This document shows positions 6,154 to 11,094 of a DNA stretch of 11,094 bases, in pieces (the first letter of the stretch is position 1; every line of letters begins with the position of its first letter). The notes under the pieces were generated by a model. That model saw nothing but the letters and a program-made list of their open reading frames with translations. It made no database searches and had not been told where the DNA came from. The stretch lies in assembly GCA_905480305.1 (NCBI GenBank), contig CAJQPV010000126.1:1-11094 (forward strand), written 5' to 3'. The translations under genes and the position numbers were made by a program. This stretch comes from an uncultured Gammaproteobacteria bacterium. GTDB lineage: Bacteria; Pseudomonadota; Gammaproteobacteria; UBA9214.

Positions 6154-7053
6154 TTACTTCGAGGCAATTTCTTCCAGCTGTTTGGCCTTGATGATTTGGC
6201 CATCGAGACCGGCTTCCTTGCCGCTGCCGCCATAGGCAACACTCATCAACGTCGAGTAGTACACAACCGGCATCTTGAAATTGGTCTTGTACTTCTGGTT
6301 GATGTGGTCCTGGTAGACCTCGACGTTCATCTGGCATACCGGGCAAGGCGTAACAATCATGTCAGCACCGCCGTCATAAGCGGACTCGATGATGTCCTTG
6401 ATGAGTGCCTGGCTCTTTTCCGGTTCGGAGAAGGCCAGTGCGCCGCCACAGCAGGACACTTTCTTGTCGTAGTTTTCAATCGGCTCGGCACCCATGGTCT
6501 CGACCAGCTTGTCGAGATACTTCGGGTTTTCGTAGGACTCGCCGTCGATACCGAACGGACGGTTGGTCTGGCAGCCGACATAGCCGGCAATCTTCAGGCC
6601 GTCCAGCGGCTTTTTGACATGCTTGCCCATTTCCTCGTAGCCGAAATCCTCGATCAGGACTTCTACCATGTGACGAATCTTCTGATTGCCTTCAACCTTG
6701 AGTCCGGCGGTGGCCAGGGCCTCGTTGGTTTCTGCCATCAGGCCGTCATCGTCATGCAGACGCTCCTGGGTCTCCTTGGTGGCCAGCCAGCAGGCGGCAC
6801 AGGTAGCAACGATATCCTGACCGGGGTTGGCCTGTTCACTGATCGCCATGTTGCGGGCCGACAGCGCCAGCCGCGGCAAATCGCCACCACCGGCATAACC
6901 GATGGATGCGGAACAGCAGTTCCAGTCCGGGATCTCGTTAAGTTCGATGTCCAGCGTCTTGCACATGCTGTCGACCGAAGTCATGTAGTTGGATGCGGAT
7001 GCGGCCTTCTGTGAAGAGCAACCGGGATAGAATGAGTAGGATTTCTTAGCCAT
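6154..7053 (-). CDS. hdrB: heterodisulfide reductase subunit B-like protein (HdrB)
   Basis: A 299-residue cytoplasmic CCG-domain protein. Both motifs are complete: C12, C46-C47, C85 and C88 in the first, and C161, C201-C202, C237 and C240 in the second. In methanogen HdrB such motifs bind two noncubane [4Fe-4S] clusters where the heterodisulfide is reduced; here the natural substrate is unknown. Length matches stand-alone HdrB (about 290-300 residues). Ten bases separate it from the hdrC stop, and its ribosome site GAGGAA overlaps that stop region, so translation is probably coupled. It is the last gene of the cluster, followed by a strong terminator. With QmoA, QmoB and HdrC it likely forms a soluble module serving APS reductase. 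It might also be called a CoB-CoM heterodisulfide reductase homologue, but coenzyme M/B chemistry is not implied in this organism. Confidence 0.92.
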   Translation of the reverse strand: MAKKSYSFYPGCSSQKAASASNYMTSVDSMCKTLDIELNEIPDWNCCSASIGYAGGGDLPRLALSARNMAISEQANPGQDIVATCAACWLATKETQERLHDDDGLMAETNEALATAGLKVEGNQKIRHMVEVLIEDFGYEEMGKHVKKPLDGLKIAGYVGCQTNRPFGIDGESYENPKYLDKLVETMGAEPIENYDKKVSCCGGALAFSEPEKSQALIKDIIESAYDGGADMIVTPCPVCQMNVEVYQDHINQKYKTNFKMPVVYYSTLMSVAYGGSGKEAGLDGQIIKAKQLEEIASK

Positions 7054-7063
7054 TTTTAATTCC

Positions 7064-7690
7064 TCACTTGCCAGCCACGGGAATGCGCGCGGCCTCGAGT
7101 TCTTCTGCCTTTTTCAGTATTGCCTGCAGACCCCTGGCGTCCTTGCACTTGTGACCGCCAATCAGTTCCATCGGGGTAAGGCGCTTGGTCATCAACATGC
7201 CGAGGCCGATTTTCTGCATCTTCAACGAGGTCTTGATACCCTCGCCAATACCGTTCATGAAATACAGTGACAGGCCGAGGCGCAGCTCGTTGACGCGACC
7301 GGTCTTGACCAGGTTATTCCAGAACAGTTGTGAAAACTTGTGGGTCGGCTGTTCTTTCGGTGCCATGCCGAGGCGTTTTGCGTAATGCGCAAGGCCGTGC
7401 ATGATGTGGGTGATCGGCAGCTCGCGCGGGCAGCGCACGATGCAGTTGTAGCAGGAGGTACACATCCACATGGAAGAGGATTGCAGTACTTCATCACGCT
7501 TGCCGGCACGGATCATGGCAAACAGTTCCTGCGGCGGGTGATCCCAATGCGGGCCCAGCGGGCAGGAGCCGGAACACACGCCACACTGCATGCACATCTT
7601 TACCCATTCGCCTTCCTCAACGTTGTCCTCCACTTCGCGGAGAAAGTCGTTGCGGTACTGCTCGACCATTTGTTTGTTTGCGTCACTCAT
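7064..7690 (-). CDS. hdrC: heterodisulfide reductase subunit C-like ferredoxin protein (HdrC)
   Basis: A 208-residue iron-sulfur protein with two [4Fe-4S] motifs: C33, C36, C39, C43-Pro and C77, C80, C83, C87-Pro. The C-terminal half is alpha-helical with a basic KLK-type region and no transmembrane segment, so this is the soluble HdrC form and not the QmoC form, in which an HdrC-like domain is fused to a haem-type membrane domain. It would pass electrons between the flavin subunits and HdrB. The ATG at 7690 is preceded by AGGAG at seven to eight bases. It lies 16 bases downstream of the qmoB stop and 10 bases upstream of hdrB, consistent with one transcript. Confidence 0.92.
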   Translation of the reverse strand: MSDANKQMVEQYRNDFLREVEDNVEEGEWVKMCMQCGVCSGSCPLGPHWDHPPQELFAMIRAGKRDEVLQSSSMWMCTSCYNCIVRCPRELPITHIMHGLAHYAKRLGMAPKEQPTHKFSQLFWNNLVKTGRVNELRLGLSLYFMNGIGEGIKTSLKMQKIGLGMLMTKRLTPMELIGGHKCKDARGLQAILKKAEELEAARIPVAGK

Positions 7691-7706
7691 TAGTCTTCTC
7701 CTGGAA

Positions 7707-9950
7707 CTAAAACTTGAACGGGCTCATGCCGACTTTCTCGACAGTCTCGGCCATGTCATTGATGAGTTGTGGTGCCCGCTCAATATCGGTGATTGCAACC
7801 TCGTAGGTTGCGACACGCTCAGCCTCAAGGCTTAGTGATTGCAGTGTGTCATCGATCTTGCTCATACGTACATGCGCGATCTCGGAACCCTTCACAAAGT
7901 GGCACTGGTAGTTCTCGCCCTTCTGGCAGCCCATCAGGATGATGCCGTCGTAGCCGCTGTTGAGTGCGTCTGTGATCCAGATGGTGTTGACCGAACCGAG
8001 GCAACGGACCGGAACCACGCGGGCAAACTCGGAATAGTTATTACCATTCTGCGCGGCCATGTCGAGTGCCGGATAGGCATCATTTTCACAGGCCAGTACC
8101 AGGATGCGTGGCTTCTCGTCAAACTCATCCGGTATATCAACCGCCTTGAGTTGCTGACCAACGGTCTCCACCGAATAGTTATCGAAGGAGATGACGCGAA
8201 CCGGGCAGGCACCCATGCAGGTACCGCAGCGGCGGCAACGTGACTCGTTGAACTGCGGATAGCGTTCTTCGTCTTCATCAATCGCGCCGAACGGACATTC
8301 CACTGTGCAACGCTTGCACTGCGTGCAGCCTTCCTTGCGGAAACTCGGGAATGACAGATCACCGGAACGCGGGTGTGCGGCGCGGCCGAGCTTGGCATTC
8401 TCAAGGGCCTGGATGGCTTTCAGGGCTGCACCGGTGGCATCTTCTTTCGCCTGTGCCATGTCCATCGGACGGCGTACCGGACCGGCGGAGTAGATGCCGG
8501 TACGACGGGTTTCATACGGGAAGCAGATGAAGTGCGAATCGTTGAAGCCGTTTTTCAAGTGAGGCAGGTCCGGTCCCTGGCGGTAGGTCAGGTTAAGGAT
8601 TGATTCGACCTTGACCTCGGGTACCAGGTTATCCAGGTCGATATCTTCAACATCCGCCGTGACCGGCAGATCGATGTCGATACCGGAGTTCGGGACCTGG
8701 CCGGTCGCCAGTACCACCAGGTCGGCCTTTCCGTTGACTTCCTGCGCCAGGATCAGGTCGCTGAACTTGACCTCGGGGCCATTGGCGCCGACGGTGACTT
8801 CACTGACGCTGCCCTTGGTGAAGGTGATGCCCTTTTGCTGGCCGCTGCGGTAGAAATCCTCACCACCGGCACCCGGGGTACGCATGTCACTGTAAATGAT
8901 ATTGGTGTCAATCTTCGGGTTCTGGTCCTTGAAGTACATCGCCTGCTTGATCGATGTCAGGCAGCAATGACCGGAACAGTAGGGCAGGTGGCCTTCCTTG
9001 GTGGAACGCTGACCGGCGCACTGTACGAACACGACATTTTCGACTTCCTTGCCGTCGCTGGGGCGCTTGATCGGGCCGCCGTTGGCTTCCATGGCGAGTT
9101 TTTCAAGCCCTGCCTGGTCGACCACATCGGGTGTCTTGCCATAACCGAGTTCCGGCAGCTGGTTGGCGTCGTAGTTGCTTGCACCCGAGGCCATGATGAT
9201 GGCGCCGAAGTTTTCAGTGGATGTTGAGCCGGACTCGGTGGAGATGTCTGCGGAGAAACGACCCGGTGCGCCGCTGGTCTTGGTGATGGTGGAGTTGAGG
9301 TGAACAGTAATTTTGCTGTCAGCCTCCAGCCTCGCGATCATCTCGGCCACACCGTTGTCTTCCGGTTCGGCGTAGGGCATGCGTTCCGGCACACGCTTGT
9401 ATTCAAACGCGGCGCCGCCACCCAGCTGGCCGCTCTTTTCAACAACCGTTACCGGATAGCCGGCGGCTGCTGCTTCAATGGCAGCCGTCATGCCGACGAT
9501 ACCACCACCGGCAACCAGCAATGAGTTGCTGCCTGCTGATCCTTCCTCGCTGCTTTGCGGCAGGGTCATATACTTGATTTCAGCACAGCCCATGCGCACA
9601 TAGTCAGCGGCCATTTCCTGCGTGGTCTCTTTTGCCTCGTCGGTGTCCGGGCGCACCCAGATGACACCTTCACGCAGATTGGTGCGGCTGATGGCGACGT
9701 TTTCGAAGTTGAAGGCCTCGGACTTGGAGCGACGCGAACAGGCCGCGATCACGACCTTGTTAACACCTTCGTTATCGATGTCGTTCTGGATCATCGCCAC
9801 GCCTTCGGCGTTACACAGGAAGTCATGTTCCTTAACAACGTTGGCCTTGCCCTCACGCTCGGCGATGGTGGCCAGTTGACCGCAGTCGAGGCGGTCGCCG
9901 AGTCCACAGCCCTTGCAGATATAGGCGCCTGTTTTAATTTCGTCTGACAC
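7707..9950 (-). CDS. qmoB: QmoB: HdrA-like flavoprotein with ferredoxin and MvhD-like domains
   Basis: A 747-residue cytoplasmic flavin/iron-sulfur protein, typical in length for QmoB. The N-terminal HdrA-like region has cysteines at 12, 15, 23, 46 and 71. A Rossmann FAD-binding motif GGGIVG is at 148-153. The HdrA-type cysteine segment follows, with CAGQR and then YCSGHCC. Two [4Fe-4S] ferredoxin motifs lie at C542, C545, C548, C552-Pro and C572, C575, C578, C582-Pro. The C terminus (about 608-745) resembles MvhD/FlpD, including VRCLGSV and GCQKGENYQC, which in methanogens carries a [2Fe-2S] cluster linking HdrA to hydrogenase or formate dehydrogenase. In Qmo the protein handles electrons to or from APS reductase. 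The start is GTG, supported by GGAGG eight bases upstream at the end of qmoA; the four-base-range gap after the qmoA stop suggests coupling. Paralogous to the neighbouring QmoA. Confidence 0.9.
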   Translation of the reverse strand: MSDEIKTGAYICKGCGLGDRLDCGQLATIAEREGKANVVKEHDFLCNAEGVAMIQNDIDNEGVNKVVIAACSRRSKSEAFNFENVAISRTNLREGVIWVRPDTDEAKETTQEMAADYVRMGCAEIKYMTLPQSSEEGSAGSNSLLVAGGGIVGMTAAIEAAAAGYPVTVVEKSGQLGGGAAFEYKRVPERMPYAEPEDNGVAEMIARLEADSKITVHLNSTITKTSGAPGRFSADISTESGSTSTENFGAIIMASGASNYDANQLPELGYGKTPDVVDQAGLEKLAMEANGGPIKRPSDGKEVENVVFVQCAGQRSTKEGHLPYCSGHCCLTSIKQAMYFKDQNPKIDTNIIYSDMRTPGAGGEDFYRSGQQKGITFTKGSVSEVTVGANGPEVKFSDLILAQEVNGKADLVVLATGQVPNSGIDIDLPVTADVEDIDLDNLVPEVKVESILNLTYRQGPDLPHLKNGFNDSHFICFPYETRRTGIYSAGPVRRPMDMAQAKEDATGAALKAIQALENAKLGRAAHPRSGDLSFPSFRKEGCTQCKRCTVECPFGAIDEDEERYPQFNESRCRRCGTCMGACPVRVISFDNYSVETVGQQLKAVDIPDEFDEKPRILVLACENDAYPALDMAAQNGNNYSEFARVVPVRCLGSVNTIWITDALNSGYDGIILMGCQKGENYQCHFVKGSEIAHVRMSKIDDTLQSLSLEAERVATYEVAITDIERAPQLINDMAETVEKVGMSPFKF

Positions 9951-9953
9951 TGT

Positions 9954-11094
9954 TTAACCCTCCGTTCCAGCAACCCGGTTTACCACCTGGATTGCACGCA
10001 ATGCGCTGGCCGTTGCACTCTGTACTGCGCGGTTTACATCCAGCGCATCAGATGAACAACCGGCCGCGAAGATACCGCCATTTTTCTCGTCGGCTTCGAT
10101 AAAACCGCTATCGTTGATGACCACGTCGATCGGGAAGGCGTTTTTTGGCACGCTTGGTTCCATGCCGACGGCCAGCACACACAGGTCATGCGGGTTGCTG
10201 TAGCGGTGGTAGCCCTCGGTGTCGACACCGTGCAGGATCGGGTTGCCGGTTTCCTTGTCTTCGGTGATGCTGGCAACCTTGGACTTGATGAAGTTGACGT
10301 TTTCATCGTCTTGTATCTTCTGGTAGAAATCGTCAATACGGTCAATGGCGCGGATATCGATGTAATAGACGCTGGCCTTGAAGTCATCTTCAAACTTCTC
10401 GCGCAGGTAAGTCGTTTGTTTCAGTGTCGCCATGCAGCAGATGCGTGAGCAGTGCTTCAGGTGGTTGCGGTCACGTGAACCGGCACACTGAATGAAGGCA
10501 ACATCTTTTGCCTCCTTACCGTCACCCGGGCGAAGGATCTTGCCGCCGGTCGGGCCAAACGGGTCGAGCATGCGTTCGAACTCGACACTGCTGACAACGT
10601 TGTCATAGCGGTCATGGCCGTAGGGCTGAATCTTGTCAGCATCGTAAGGCTGCCAGCCGGTGGCCCAGATGATGGCGCCGACGGTCAGCGTGGTTTCGCT
10701 TTCCTGCATGTCGAGGTCAATGGCGTCGTATTTGCAGGCGTCCTTTGCCTTCTGCGCATCGTCAGTACCGATCATGTTCGGGTCGATCACGTAACGTTGC
10801 GGGTAGGACATGTTAAAAGGCAGGTAGGCACCCTTGCGCTTTTTCATGCCGTAGTCATATTCACTGTCGAACTCGGCCTCGACCGCCTTTTCACACTCGC
10901 CGCAAGCGGTGCAGTTCTCGTTGACGTAGCGCGGGCTGGTCTTCAGCGTGACACTGTAGTTGCCGGACTCACCACTGACCGCAGAGACCTCCGTCATGGT
11001 CAGGATATTCAGGTTGCGGTTGGCCTTCATGCGGCGCAGGTTGATCTCCATGCCGCAGGACGGGAAACACAGCTTCGGGAAATACTTGTAGAGC
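9954..11094 (-). CDS. qmoA: QmoA: HdrA-like flavoprotein (5' end outside window)
   Basis: About 379 residues are visible. The frame is open to the window edge, and the residues before the internal Met at 11051 (ending KLCFPSCG) continue the protein convincingly, so that Met is not the start. The N-terminal FAD Rossmann motif is presumably in the missing part; QmoA is usually a little over 400 residues. Visible features: a CTACGEC iron-sulfur motif near 10893-10913 with a further DACKYDAID segment downstream, the HdrA signature CAGSRD followed by HCSRICCM near 10431-10491, and the flavoprotein C-terminal element GGIFAAGCSSDALD. It lacks the tandem ferredoxins and MvhD-like tail of QmoB. It is the first visible gene of the leftward cluster; in related organisms aprBA lies upstream, which cannot be checked here. 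Confidence 0.9.
   Translation of the reverse strand, partial: LYKYFPKLCFPSCGMEINLRRMKANRNLNILTMTEVSAVSGESGNYSVTLKTSPRYVNENCTACGECEKAVEAEFDSEYDYGMKKRKGAYLPFNMSYPQRYVIDPNMIGTDDAQKAKDACKYDAIDLDMQESETTLTVGAIIWATGWQPYDADKIQPYGHDRYDNVVSSVEFERMLDPFGPTGGKILRPGDGKEAKDVAFIQCAGSRDRNHLKHCSRICCMATLKQTTYLREKFEDDFKASVYYIDIRAIDRIDDFYQKIQDDENVNFIKSKVASITEDKETGNPILHGVDTEGYHRYSNPHDLCVLAVGMEPSVPKNAFPIDVVINDSGFIEADEKNGGIFAAGCSSDALDVNRAVQSATASALRAIQVVNRVAGTEG

Noticed and set aside
6133-7014. Open frame of 293 codons on the plus strand opposite hdrB
   Set aside because: The minus strand encodes ten correctly spaced CCG cysteines with a ribosome site and terminator. The plus-strand frame starts next to the terminator, lacks a ribosome site and has no family features.
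6154-9950. Assignment to the sHdr (hdrC1B1A-hyp-C2B2) lipoate-linked sulfur oxidation system
   Set aside because: There is one HdrC and one HdrB, no hyp or LbpA gene, and the 747-residue protein has the two ferredoxin motifs and MvhD-like tail of QmoB, followed upstream by a second HdrA-like QmoA. This fits qmoAB-hdrCB better.

Overview
The window looks like part of the chromosome of a sulfur-oxidising gammaproteobacterium. The evidence is a Qmo/Hdr-type gene cluster (the electron-transfer partner of dissimilatory APS reductase) beside ordinary proteobacterial signalling genes, with moderate GC content and Shine-Dalgarno-led starts. The lineage is inferred from protein style only; no rRNA, tRNA or other taxonomic marker is present.

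Left half, plus strand (about 229-5233): four tightly packed, partly overlapping genes. They encode a small cytoplasmic thioredoxin (WCAPC active site), a secreted protein of unknown family with four cysteines in its mature part, a 976-residue membrane sensor with dCache, HAMP, GAF and HD-GYP regions (predicted cyclic-di-GMP phosphodiesterase), and a secreted DUF3047 protein. The spacing (14-base overlap, 29-base gap, roughly 30-base overlap) argues for one operon. A start-like sequence at 1-20 on the minus strand suggests a divergent gene leaving the window.

Middle (5234-6130): a convergent junction with GC-rich inverted repeats, then two small minus-strand genes (a secreted Met/Gln-rich four-cysteine protein and a two-helix membrane protein), separated by a pair of adjacent hairpins that resemble a REP element. 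A strong bidirectional terminator at 6094-6123 divides this part from the cluster to its right.

Right half, minus strand (6154-11094): a compact gene set transcribed leftward, qmoA (5' end outside the window), qmoB, hdrC, hdrB. QmoA and QmoB are HdrA-like flavin/iron-sulfur proteins. QmoB also carries two ferredoxin clusters and a C-terminal MvhD/FlpD-like domain. The membrane subunit QmoC of canonical Qmo complexes is absent at the place where it would be expected, and separate soluble HdrC and HdrB proteins stand there instead. HdrB keeps both complete CCG cysteine motifs. The likely product is a QmoAB-HdrCB complex exchanging electrons with APS reductase (aprBA expected upstream, not visible). 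How it reaches the quinone pool or another acceptor is the main open question. No phage genes, transposases, CRISPR arrays or RNA genes were seen.
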